From assembly GCF_013116825.1 (NCBI RefSeq), contig NZ_JABFNS010000031.1, forward strand, positions 1 to 64,000: a stretch of DNA of 64,000 nt, given 5' to 3'. The translations under genes and the position numbers were made by a program. Below the pieces are notes generated by a model. The model made no database searches. It worked only from the letters and a program-made list of their open reading frames with translations, and was not told where the DNA came from. Every line of letters begins with the position of its first letter. Position 1 is the stretch's first letter. Below, piece by piece: positions 35,149 through 43,572 of the stretch. The stretch comes from Myxococcus xanthus. Lineage in GTDB: Bacteria; Myxococcota; Myxococcia; Myxococcales; Myxococcaceae.

Positions 35149-36252
35149 CTAGAGGAGCTGGTCTGCCGCGCCATCCAGCAACAGCGCGCCCCGGGTGACG
35201 ACCGGGTCCCCCGGTGACAGGCCCGCGATGACCTGCACCCGTCCCTCCACCGGCTGCGCCACGACGACGGGCCGCCGCTCGAAGGTGCCCGCGTCCTGCT
35301 GCACGTACACCACGGAGTCCTTGCCGTTGCGCAGCAGCACCGCCTCCACCGGCAGCGTCAGGCTGGCGTCCGGCGAGTCGATGCGCACGCGCCCGAACAT
35401 GCCGGGCCGCAGTCCCTGCTCCTGCGTGTCCAGGGTGATGCGCACCGGCGCCGTCCGCGAGCCGCTCGCCACCACCGCGCCTACCGAGTCCACCTTCCCC
35501 TCCAGCGGCGCGTGCACCGACGGCATCGTCACCCGCACCCGCGCGCCCTCACGCACCAGCGGCAGGTCGCGCTCGAACACGTCCGCCATCACCCACAGCG
35601 CCGAAGGGTCCCCCACCTCCACCAGCACGTCTCCGCCCGGCTGCACGGCGATGCCCTCCGCCGCGCTCCGGCTCAGCACCGTGCCCGCCATCGGCGCGCG
35701 CAGCACCACGGTGGTGCCGCTGCCGGTGCCCACGAAGCCCACGGACGCCTGCGCCCGCGCCAGCTCCGCACGCGCCTCCGCCAGCCGCGTCTCCGCGGAC
35801 AGGCGCTCACGCTCCGTCGTGACGCCCTGCTCGAACATGCGCGTCTCGCGCTCGAAGGCGGACTGGGCCTCGCGCAGCGCCGCCGTCGCGGTGGCCACCG
35901 CCGTGCGCATCGCCGCGGCCTCCGGGCAGTCCAGCGTCACCAGCGCGTCGCCCGGCTTCACCGTGTCGCCCGTGCGCACGTGGACGCTCACCACCCGGCC
36001 CGCCAGGGGCGCCACCAGTCGCGACAGCGCCCCATCCCGGAAGGCCACACGCGCGGGGGCCTGGAGCGCCGCGCTGCTGGCGTCCGCCTTCACCGGGGTG
36101 ACGGTGATGAAGGCCCGGGAGGCCTCGGCGAGCTGCACCACGCCTTCCTTCAGGGGGGCGGGCGCGGCGCGCTCGGCGGAAGCGGAGGAGGTGCCCGCGC
36201 CCGAGCAGGCGGCGGAGAAGGCCCAGAGGCCAAGGAGCAGGGTCCTGTTCAT
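35149..36252 (-). CDS. RND efflux periplasmic adaptor (CzcB-like), probable lipoprotein
   Basis: 367 residues from the ATG at 36252 (MNRTLLLGLWAFSAACSG), a lipoprotein signal with lipid Cys near residue 16. Membrane-fusion-protein order is visible: beta-barrel strands, a lipoyl half-motif (LAGRVVSVHVRTGDTVKPGDAL), a coiled-coil hairpin (~residues 105-165), the second lipoyl half (LRAPMAGTVLSRSAAEGIAVQPG) and a C-terminal barrel (ITLDTQEQGLRPGMFGRVRI). It bridges the CzcA-like pump and the outer-membrane duct. It is divergent from epsJ, whose start lies about 140 bp away. Confidence 0.9.
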   Translation of the reverse strand: MNRTLLLGLWAFSAACSGAGTSSASAERAAPAPLKEGVVQLAEASRAFITVTPVKADASSAALQAPARVAFRDGALSRLVAPLAGRVVSVHVRTGDTVKPGDALVTLDCPEAAAMRTAVATATAALREAQSAFERETRMFEQGVTTERERLSAETRLAEARAELARAQASVGFVGTGSGTTVVLRAPMAGTVLSRSAAEGIAVQPGGDVLVEVGDPSALWVMADVFERDLPLVREGARVRVTMPSVHAPLEGKVDSVGAVVASGSRTAPVRITLDTQEQGLRPGMFGRVRIDSPDASLTLPVEAVLLRNGKDSVVYVQQDAGTFERRPVVVAQPVEGRVQVIAGLSPGDPVVTRGALLLDGAADQLL

Positions 36253-36390
36253 GCCCCAGCCCCTGGGCAAGTCCCGGTCCACCGCGTCAGACGTTCAACC
36301 CACGAGAATCATTGAGGACGGCGACGCTCAGCGAGCAGGCACTACTGGTGCTTATTGAACCACCTGTGCACTTTCGCCACAGTGCCCGGC

Positions 36391-37887
36391 GTGCGCATCT
36401 CCACGAAGCTGGGCCTGGGCCTGACGCTGACGAGCGCCATCATCCTGGGCTCCTACGGCTACAGCCAACTCCAGAAGGAGGAGCACGACCTGCGGACGGC
36501 CACCGAGCAGGCGGCGCGGCTGCTGGCCACGGCGCTCCAGGTGGCCATGGAGAACGCGCTGCGGGACGGGCAGGCGGCGGACGTGAACGAAATCCTCGAG
36601 TCGTTGGACCACCGGGACCCGACCGTGGACGTCTTCGTCTTCGACGCCCAGGCCGTGCCCCTGGTGCGCTCCCCAGGCAGCTCGCAGACGCTGCACCTGG
36701 TGGAGGATGCCTCCCGGCAGGTTCTGAAGACGCACCACTCCCTCACCCGCTTCACGGGCCCCGAGAAGCTGTCGCACCTGCTCATCGTCCTGCCCCTGCA
36801 CAGCGACGACAGCACCGTCGTGGTGGGGGCGCTCGCCGTGTTGAAGCCGCTGGACGGGCTGCGGCAGGACCTGGAGTCCACCAGCCGCTCCACCGTGCTG
36901 TCGGTGCTGACGCTCATCACCGGCATCTCCCTGGTGGGCTGGCTGCTGCTGATGCTCTACCTCCAGCGCCCCCTGGAGCGCGTGGTGGGCGCGATGCGCG
37001 CGGTGCGCGGCGGCGACTTCACGGCCACCGTGACGCCCGGCAGTGACGACGAGGTGGGCGAGGTCGTCCACGCCTTCAACGGCATGGTGAAGGAGCTGGG
37101 CGAGGCGCGGCAGCGGCTGTCGGCCGAGGCCGAGTCACGGTTGGCCCTGGAGGCGGGCCTGCGGCGCGTGGACAAGCTGGCCGCCGTGGGACAGCTCTCC
37201 GCGGGGCTGGCACACGAAATCGGCTCTCCCCTGCTCATCCTCAACGGACGGGCCCAGGCGCTGGCCGCGCGCGCCGAGCTGCCCGACGACGTGCGGCGCA
37301 ACGCGCGCATCCTGGTGGAGCAGTCGGAGCGCATCGAGCGCATCGTCCGCCAGCTCCTGGACCTGGCCCGCCGCAAGCCGTCGAAGCTGGAGTTCCTGGA
37401 CGCGCTCGCCTCCGTGCGCGCGGTGGTGGAGCTGCTGGAGTTCGACGCGCGCGGGCGCGACGTCCGGCTGACGTTCCATTCCGAGGAGCCGCTCCCCCGC
37501 GTGCTGGCGGACGGAGACGGCTTGCAGCAGGTGACGCTCAACCTGCTCACCAACGCGCTGCGCGCCACGCCCCGAGGCGGCGAGGTGCGGGTGACGCTGG
37601 CGCCGTCCACCTTCCACCCCGCCCCTGGCCTGCGCGAGCGCCACGGCGTGCGCCTGTCCGTGGAGGACACCGGGGTGGGCATGGATGACGCGGCGCTGGA
37701 GCGCGTCTTCGAGCCCTTCTTCACCACCTGGAGCGCCCACGCCGGAACGGGCCTGGGCCTGCCGGTGGTGAAGGCCATCATCGACGAGCACGGCGGCGCC
37801 GTGTCGGTGACGTCACGCCCGGGCCAGGGCACGCACTTCGTCGTGCACATTCCTTCCGAGAAGGAAGAAGTAACGGGGGCGGCATGA
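36391..37887 (+). CDS. epsJ: EpsJ, membrane sensor histidine kinase
   Basis: About 498 residues if started at the GTG at 36391; an in-frame TTG at 36355 would add 12. A first membrane helix (KLGLGLTLTSAIILGSYGY), a periplasmic sensor of ~150 residues and a second helix (VLTLITGISLVGWLLLMLYL) come first. Then HAMP, HisKA with the phospho-acceptor His in SAGLAHEIGSPLL, and HATPase_c with NLLTNALRA, EDTGVGMDD and HAGTGLGLPVVKAI. The stop overlaps the epsI start by 4 bp (ATGA), so kinase and regulator are translationally coupled and probably a cognate pair controlling EPS production. Confidence 0.9.
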   Translation: MRISTKLGLGLTLTSAIILGSYGYSQLQKEEHDLRTATEQAARLLATALQVAMENALRDGQAADVNEILESLDHRDPTVDVFVFDAQAVPLVRSPGSSQTLHLVEDASRQVLKTHHSLTRFTGPEKLSHLLIVLPLHSDDSTVVVGALAVLKPLDGLRQDLESTSRSTVLSVLTLITGISLVGWLLLMLYLQRPLERVVGAMRAVRGGDFTATVTPGSDDEVGEVVHAFNGMVKELGEARQRLSAEAESRLALEAGLRRVDKLAAVGQLSAGLAHEIGSPLLILNGRAQALAARAELPDDVRRNARILVEQSERIERIVRQLLDLARRKPSKLEFLDALASVRAVVELLEFDARGRDVRLTFHSEEPLPRVLADGDGLQQVTLNLLTNALRATPRGGEVRVTLAPSTFHPAPGLRERHGVRLSVEDTGVGMDDAALERVFEPFFTTWSAHAGTGLGLPVVKAIIDEHGGAVSVTSRPGQGTHFVVHIPSEKEEVTGAA

Positions 37888-39239
37888 GCACTCCCAGAAG
37901 GCGCCTGCTCATCCTGGATGATGACGCGGGGGTGGTGGACTTCCTCTGCGAATCCCTGGACGCGCGGGGCTATGAGGCGGTGGGACGCACCTCGCCCGAG
38001 GAGGCGCTGGCCCTCTTCGAGCGCGAGTCCTTCGACCTGGTCATCACCGACGTGGAGATGCCCCGCCTGCGCGGCACGGAGGTGCTGGAGGCGCTGCTGA
38101 CGCGCAAGCCGGGCCAGCTGGTGGTGCTCATCACCGCCTTCGGCAGCGTGGAGCTGGCGGTGGCGGCGGTGAAGGCCGGCGCCTGCGACTTCGTCACCAA
38201 GCCCTTCAACATCGACGCGCTCGTCCTCACGCTGGAGCGCGCCTTCCGGGAGCGGCAACTGCGCCGCGAAATCGTGCGCCTGCGCGCGGCCGTCCCCGGC
38301 GACACGCCCGGCGGGCTGGTGGCTCGCAGCCCCGCCATGCAGAAGGCGCTGGAGGTGTCCCGCCGCGCGGCGCGCAGCGACGCCACCGTGCTGCTCACCG
38401 GCGAGACGGGCACCGGCAAGAGCGCCCTGGCGCGCTTCATCCACGACGCCAGCAGCCGGCGCACCCAGCCCTTCCTCCAGCTCAACTGCGCGGCCCTGCC
38501 CTCGGGGCTGGCGGAGAGCGAGCTGTTCGGCGCCAGGCGCGGCGCCTACACCGACGCGCGCGAGGACCGGGCCGGCGTCTTCGTGTCGGCCGGCGGCGGG
38601 ACGCTCTTCCTGGACGAAGTGGGCGAGCTGTCGCTGGAGGTGCAGGCCAAGCTGCTCCAGGCCCTGGAGACGGGGCGCGTGCGCCCCCTGGGCTCGAGCA
38701 CGGAGACCCCCGTGCGCGCCCGCGTGCTGGCCGCCACCAACCAGCCGCTGGAGGTGCTGCTGCGCGAAGGCCGCTTCCGCGCGGACCTCTACTACCGCCT
38801 CAACGTCATCCGCATCGAGGTGCCCCCGCTGCGCGAGCGGCGCGAGGACATCCTGCCCCTGGTGGACTTCTTCCTGGGGCGCCTGGGCGAGCAGCAGCAG
38901 CGCGAGGTGCTGGGCGTGTCCGCCACCGCGCTGAAGCGGCTGATGGCCCACGCGTGGCCCGGCAACGTGCGCGAGCTGGCCAACCTGCTGGAGCGCGCGG
39001 TGGCCCTGGCGGACCACGACACGCTGGTGCCGGAGGACTTCGACCTGCCGGGCGGCGGCGGCGACGGCCTGACGTCGCTGCTCAGCCGTGCCTCGGGCGA
39101 GGACGCGCCCCTGGAAGAGGTGGAGCGCGCCTATGTGCGCCGGGTGGTGGAGGCTCAGGGAGGCAACAAGGCCGCCGCCGCGCGCATCCTGGGCATCAAC
39201 CGGCGCACGCTGTACCGCAAGCTGGACCTGGACGAGTGA
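37884..39239 (+). CDS. epsI: EpsI/Nla24, NtrC-like response regulator with altered GAFTGA loop
   Basis: 451 residues. Receiver domain (phospho-Asp D56 in ITDVEMP, switch Lys in FVTKPFN), AAA+ domain from ~residue 145 with Walker A LTGETGTGKSAL, Walker B GGGTLFLDEVGEL and WPGNVRELANLLERAV, and a C-terminal Fis-type helix-turn-helix (GGNKAAAARILGINRRTLYRKL). The loop that contacts sigma-54, normally GAFTGA, reads GAYTDA at residues 220-225. The Gly-to-Asp change is expected to impair sigma-54 engagement. In M. xanthus this regulator is needed for eps expression and has been reported to bind c-di-GMP, as I recall. It may act without sigma-54. Confidence 0.9.
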   Translation: MSTPRRRLLILDDDAGVVDFLCESLDARGYEAVGRTSPEEALALFERESFDLVITDVEMPRLRGTEVLEALLTRKPGQLVVLITAFGSVELAVAAVKAGACDFVTKPFNIDALVLTLERAFRERQLRREIVRLRAAVPGDTPGGLVARSPAMQKALEVSRRAARSDATVLLTGETGTGKSALARFIHDASSRRTQPFLQLNCAALPSGLAESELFGARRGAYTDAREDRAGVFVSAGGGTLFLDEVGELSLEVQAKLLQALETGRVRPLGSSTETPVRARVLAATNQPLEVLLREGRFRADLYYRLNVIRIEVPPLRERREDILPLVDFFLGRLGEQQQREVLGVSATALKRLMAHAWPGNVRELANLLERAVALADHDTLVPEDFDLPGGGGDGLTSLLSRASGEDAPLEEVERAYVRRVVEAQGGNKAAAARILGINRRTLYRKLDLDE

Positions 39240-39248
39240 GGCCGCGCC

Positions 39249-40556
39249 TCAGTCCGCCAGCGGCATGCCCCAGTCCGGCTGGCCGCGCTCGCCCTTCACC
39301 CAGCGGTACACCTCCAGCACCTGCTCCGCCTTCGCCTTCCAGGTGAAGTGCTTGAAGATGCGCTCCCGGGCGCGCTCGCCCATGGGGCGGATGACGGACG
39401 GGTCCGCGGCCAGCTTCGTCAGCACCTCGCGCACGCGCAGGACGATTTCCTCCGGCGTCCCCATCTGGATGGCGAAGCCGGTGGCCGGGCTCACGATTTC
39501 CCCCGGGCCGCCGTAGTCCATGACGATGGGCACCAACCCCAGCGCCATGGCCTCGCACACCACCGCGCCGCCGAACTCGCGCACGCTGGGGAAGCCGAAG
39601 ATGTGGTTCTTCGCCAGCCGGCCCTGGAGCTCCTGGTGCTTCACCCAGCCGGCGAAGGTGACGCCGGACTCGATGCCCTCGCGCGCCGCCTGCGCCCGGA
39701 GGTTGGCCATCTCCTGGCCGTCACCGATGTACTCCAGCACCACCTTGCCCTCGCGGATGAGCGGCGCGGCGGCCTCCATCAGCATGGCCATGCCCTTGTA
39801 CGGCACGAAGCGGCCCACGAAGGCCACGCGCAGGGGCAGCTCCACCGGGCCCTCCGACTTCTCCGTGCCGAAGCGCCGGGTGTCGATGGCGTTCTCCGGC
39901 ACGTACACCGTCTTGCCCTGCCACTGCCCCGACACCTGCCCCCGCGTGGCGCGCGAGCCGGTGATGATGGCGGACGCGTTCTCCCGCGTGGACTTGTAGA
40001 AGGGCATCAGCTTGTAGACGTCACGGATGTAGCTCAGCCACTCCTTCTCCCGCCGCCGCGCGCCGCCAAAGCCCTTGGGCCAGGGCAGGCCGCCGTTGAG
40101 CGGCCCCATGACGAAGGGCACGCCCGCCTTCTTGCACCGCGCCGCCAGCGTGCTGGGCGTGGTGGGGCTGATGGGCGTATAGCGGTGCACCAGGTCGAAC
40201 TCACCCGCCTCGATGCGCGGGCCGAAGCGGCGCCAGAGCACCTCCTCGAAGTAGTAGTAGGGCAGCGCGCTCAGCGCGGTGGCCGTCGTCCAGCCCACCC
40301 CCGTCTTTCCCCGCAGCACCTCGCCCACCTTGTCGAGCGGCTTCTCCACCGGCGTGGAGTCCAGCGCGGTGAACTGCGAGCCCTCCTGCACGCCCTGCTT
40401 GAGGATGTTCTCCCGGTTGCGGACGTGGGTGACCAGGTGCACGTCCGCCACGTCGGCCAGCGCGCGGTAGAGCGACCAGCCTTCGAGCGGGACACTCACC
40501 CAGTCGGGGTTGCACAGCTCGGCAATCAGAAGGACGCGTGGGCGGGGAGCAGGCAT
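39249..40556 (-). CDS. epsH: EpsH, GT4-type glycosyltransferase
   Basis: 435 residues from the ATG at 40556. GT-B fold: N-terminal Rossmann half (RVLLIAELCNPDW, FDLVHRYTPISPTTPS) and C-terminal GT4 half (LRVAFVGRFVPYKGMAMLMEAA, LEYIGDGQEM, VTFAGWVKHQEL). The nucleotide-sugar E-x7-E motif is in SVREFGGAVVCEAMALGLVPIV. It should add one sugar to the lipid-linked EPS unit on the cytoplasmic side. It is convergent with epsI (9 bp between stops) and divergent from wzy (57 bp between starts), so it has its own promoter. Confidence 0.9.
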   Translation of the reverse strand: MPAPRPRVLLIAELCNPDWVSVPLEGWSLYRALADVADVHLVTHVRNRENILKQGVQEGSQFTALDSTPVEKPLDKVGEVLRGKTGVGWTTATALSALPYYYFEEVLWRRFGPRIEAGEFDLVHRYTPISPTTPSTLAARCKKAGVPFVMGPLNGGLPWPKGFGGARRREKEWLSYIRDVYKLMPFYKSTRENASAIITGSRATRGQVSGQWQGKTVYVPENAIDTRRFGTEKSEGPVELPLRVAFVGRFVPYKGMAMLMEAAAPLIREGKVVLEYIGDGQEMANLRAQAAREGIESGVTFAGWVKHQELQGRLAKNHIFGFPSVREFGGAVVCEAMALGLVPIVMDYGGPGEIVSPATGFAIQMGTPEEIVLRVREVLTKLAADPSVIRPMGERARERIFKHFTWKAKAEQVLEVYRWVKGERGQPDWGMPLAD

Positions 40557-40613
40557 ACGTGCCACTCCATCTATCCCAACCCGCTCTCCGGATGTAGCCT
40601 CCTCCGGGTCTCG

Positions 40614-42197
40614 ATGTACGCACCCGACCGGCCGCCCTACCTGCGCTACGGCGCACTGCTTGCTTTCCTGGTGCTGGCCACCGTGGGCGGCGCCGTCATC
40701 CACCCCGTGGTCGCGTTGGCCCCAGTGCTGTGCCTGGGGGTGGTGTGGGTCATCCTGAAGGTGCCGGTGAAGTACCCGGTGCTGGTGGTGACCTGGCTCG
40801 TCCTGGCGGTGGACTACGTGCCAGAGCGGCCCCAGTCCGGCCTGTGGCCCTCGCCGCTCCACCCGCTGGGCGAGCTGATGTTCGCGCAGCTCAGCTACAT
40901 CACCAAGATCGGGGCGCTGCGCTTCCCGCTGGTGGACGTGCTCATCCTCGGGTTGATGGGGCTGGCGATGTACCGGCGGGTGACGAAGTCCACCATCGAC
41001 CCGGAGCCGCTGCCCATGCCCCGGCCGCTCATCGCCGTGGTGGCGCTGTCCCTGGTCGCCATCCTCTGGATGGAGGTGCGCGGCATCGCCCGGGGCGGGG
41101 ACTTCAAGAACTCGCTGTGGCAATGGCACCAGGCCGCGATGATGCCCTTCATCGTGGCGATGTATCACTACGCCATGCGGGGCCCGGAGGACTGGCCCGC
41201 CTTCGCGAAGACCATCATCCTGGCGGGCCTCACCAAGTCCGCGGTGAGCACCTACTTCGCCATGGTGGTGGTGCACGAGCTGGGCGTGGAGGTGGAGTAC
41301 ACCACGTCCCACTCCGACTCGATGACGTTCGTCTTCGCCCTGCTGGTGGCGACGCTGCGCTTCGTCGAGAAGCCCAAGTCCGCGCACATGCTGCGCGGCC
41401 TGGCCATCATCGCCTTCATTGGCATTGGGATGATTTTCAACGACCGGCGCCTGGCCTATGTCAGCTTCGCCGGCTGCCTGCTGGCGGCCTTCCTCATCAA
41501 CCCGTGGACGCCGCTGAAGCGGTTCCTGGTGCGGACGCTGCCGTTCTTCGCGCCGTTCATCATCGTGTACATCGCCGCGGGGTGGAACTCCGGCTCGTCC
41601 GTCTTCGCGCCGGTGCAGACCATCCGCTCGCTGATTGACGGCCAGGGCGGCGAAGGCAACCTGGACTACCGCGACATCGAGAACCTGGACATGATTGCCA
41701 CGTGGGCCCAGTTCCCCATCCTGGGCACCGGCTACGGGCACGAGTTCCTGGAGCCCATCCCGCTGCCGGACATCGCCTTCGTCTTCCCCCAGTACCGCTT
41801 CCACCCGCACAACTCCCTGCTGGGGCTGTTCGCGTTCGGGGGGATGCTGGGCTACACGGGCGTGTGGATGTACCTGGCCGTCACCATCTACCTGGTGGTG
41901 CGCTCGTATCACCGCACCAACGTCTCGGAGTACCGCGCCGCCGCGCTCATCATCGTGGGACTGGTGGCCACGTACATCAACCAGGTGTTCGGGGACATGG
42001 GCATCATCTCGTACATCTGCACGTTCCAGATATCGCTGGCCGTGGCCATGACGGGGAAGCTCGCCGTGCACACCGGCGCGTGGCCCATGCCCCACAGCCG
42101 GCTGCTGGGCCCCGCGCCCGCCGCGCCCGTGCCACCGCCCGGCGCCATCACCTACCCCAACGAGGAGGCCCCGCCTCCCGCCGCGAGCCAGCGCTGA
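40614..42197 (+). CDS. wzy: Wzy polymerase of the EPS pathway
   Basis: 527 residues from the ATG at 40614. About ten to twelve hydrophobic helices with a larger periplasmic loop (~residues 335-400, containing SLIDGQGGEGNLDYRDIENLD and GTGYGHEFLEP), then RFHPHNSLLGLFAFGG. That layout fits the Wzy/O-antigen ligase superfamily. The cytoplasmic tail is Pro/Ala-rich. It polymerises flipped EPS units in the periplasm. It is divergent from epsH by 57 bp, and its stop is 9 bp from the convergent mgtE-like stop. Confidence 0.85.
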   Translation: MYAPDRPPYLRYGALLAFLVLATVGGAVIHPVVALAPVLCLGVVWVILKVPVKYPVLVVTWLVLAVDYVPERPQSGLWPSPLHPLGELMFAQLSYITKIGALRFPLVDVLILGLMGLAMYRRVTKSTIDPEPLPMPRPLIAVVALSLVAILWMEVRGIARGGDFKNSLWQWHQAAMMPFIVAMYHYAMRGPEDWPAFAKTIILAGLTKSAVSTYFAMVVVHELGVEVEYTTSHSDSMTFVFALLVATLRFVEKPKSAHMLRGLAIIAFIGIGMIFNDRRLAYVSFAGCLLAAFLINPWTPLKRFLVRTLPFFAPFIIVYIAAGWNSGSSVFAPVQTIRSLIDGQGGEGNLDYRDIENLDMIATWAQFPILGTGYGHEFLEPIPLPDIAFVFPQYRFHPHNSLLGLFAFGGMLGYTGVWMYLAVTIYLVVRSYHRTNVSEYRAAALIIVGLVATYINQVFGDMGIISYICTFQISLAVAMTGKLAVHTGAWPMPHSRLLGPAPAAPVPPPGAITYPNEEAPPPAASQR

Positions 42198-42206
42198 GCG
42201 CGGCGG

Positions 42207-43526
42207 CTACAGCAGGGTGCCCCGGAGGATGAGCTCCGCCGTGGTGAAGTAGATGACCAGCCCGCTGACGTCCACCAGCGTGGCCACGAAGGGCGCGGAC
42301 GCGCTCGCGGGGTCGAAGCCGAGCCGCCGCAGCAGGAACGGCAGCATCGAACCCGCCAGCGTCCCCCACGTCACCACGCCCAGCACCGCCAGCCCCACCG
42401 TGAGGGCCACCCGGAAGGCGTGCTCGCCGTAGAGGTGGAACAGCACCTGCCAGAGCAGGATGCGCGCCACGCCCACCGAGCCCAAGACCAGCCCCAGCGT
42501 CAGGCCGGACAGCAGCTCCCGCCGCAGCACGCGGACCACGTCCCGCAGGCGCACCTGCGCCAGCGCCAACGCGCGGATGACCAGCGTGGAGGCCTGACTG
42601 CCGGCGTTGCCTCCCGCGGAGATGATGAGCGGTACGAAGAGGCTGAGCACCACCGCGCGGGCAATCTCATCCTGGTAGCGCGTCATGGCGGTGGCGGTGA
42701 GCATCTCCGACAGGAAGAGCACCAGCAGCCAGCCCGCGCGCTTCTTCAGCATGGCGGGCAGGCCCACCTCCAGGTACGGCGCCCCCAGCGCCTCCGTGCC
42801 ACCCACCTTCTGGATGTCCTCGGTGGCCTCCGCCTGCACCACGCTGACGATGTCATCCAGGGTGACGATGCCCTTCATCCGCCCCTGGTCGTCCACCACG
42901 GGGATGGCCGCCAGGCCGTACCGGGCGAAGAGGCGCCCCACCTCCTCCTGGTCCGTGTCCTCCCGCACGCGAATCAGGTCCGTGCGCATCACCTCCCGCA
43001 CCGCCTTGTCCGGCGTGGCCTGGAAGAGCTGGCGCAGGGAGACCACGCCCTCCAGGCGCTGTGCCGCGTCCAGCACATAGGCGTAGTAGACGGTCTCCAC
43101 CTGCTCGCGGGCCTGCCGGCGCAGGTAGCTGAGGGCCTCATCGATGCGCAGCTCCGGCCGCACGCGGACGAAGCGCGGGTTCATCAGCCCACCGGCGGCG
43201 TCCTCGCCATACGCCAGCAGCGCCCGCACCTCGCGCAGGGACGGCGCGTCGAGCAGGGCCAGCCAGACCTCCCGCTCCTCGGGAGGCAGCCGCCGCACGA
43301 CGTCCGCCGCGTCGTCCGGCGCCAGCACCCGCAGCCACGTGCCCCGCTCCCCGGGCGAGAGCGCCTCGAGCAACCCCAGTTGCGAGGGAGGCTCCAGGGT
43401 GGCGAAGAAGTCCCGCGCGCGCTCGGGCGGCAGCAGGTGGAAGCCCTCCACCCGCTCTCGCGCCGACAGCGCCGGCCACGCGTCACGCAGCTCGTCTTCG
43501 TGGACCAGCTCGGCCTCGGGCTCCAT
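42207..43526 (-). CDS. mgtE: MgtE-family magnesium transporter
   Basis: 439 residues from the ATG at 43526. The N domain is a helical superhelix (~residues 1-125). A pair of CBS domains (~130-250) follows, with DLIRVREDTDQEEVGRLFARYGLAAIPVVDDQGRMKGIVTLDDI forming the second. Five C-terminal membrane helices carry the ion-pore signature SAGGNAGSQASTLVIRALAL. MgtE is a Mg2+-gated Mg2+ channel in the inner membrane. It has no evident link to EPS, though it interrupts the locus in the same place as in M. xanthus as I recall. It lies 46 bp after the hybrid kinase gene on the same strand. Confidence 0.92.
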   Translation of the reverse strand: MEPEAELVHEDELRDAWPALSARERVEGFHLLPPERARDFFATLEPPSQLGLLEALSPGERGTWLRVLAPDDAADVVRRLPPEEREVWLALLDAPSLREVRALLAYGEDAAGGLMNPRFVRVRPELRIDEALSYLRRQAREQVETVYYAYVLDAAQRLEGVVSLRQLFQATPDKAVREVMRTDLIRVREDTDQEEVGRLFARYGLAAIPVVDDQGRMKGIVTLDDIVSVVQAEATEDIQKVGGTEALGAPYLEVGLPAMLKKRAGWLLVLFLSEMLTATAMTRYQDEIARAVVLSLFVPLIISAGGNAGSQASTLVIRALALAQVRLRDVVRVLRRELLSGLTLGLVLGSVGVARILLWQVLFHLYGEHAFRVALTVGLAVLGVVTWGTLAGSMLPFLLRRLGFDPASASAPFVATLVDVSGLVIYFTTAELILRGTLL

Positions 43527-43572
43527 CCGCCTCCCCCCTCTTCCCCCAACCCAGGCAGGCGGCCCGGCGGCG

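Noticed and set aside
31954-36315. Long plus-strand frames over the efflux genes (for example 31990-35217)
   Set aside because: Antisense shadows of the RND pump and adaptor; composition is almost entirely His, Gln, Arg and Asp.
39249-42095. 948-codon minus-strand frame spanning epsH and wzy
   Set aside because: Only the part from 40556 down is EpsH; the rest is antisense shadow of wzy, rich in His, Gln and Arg.
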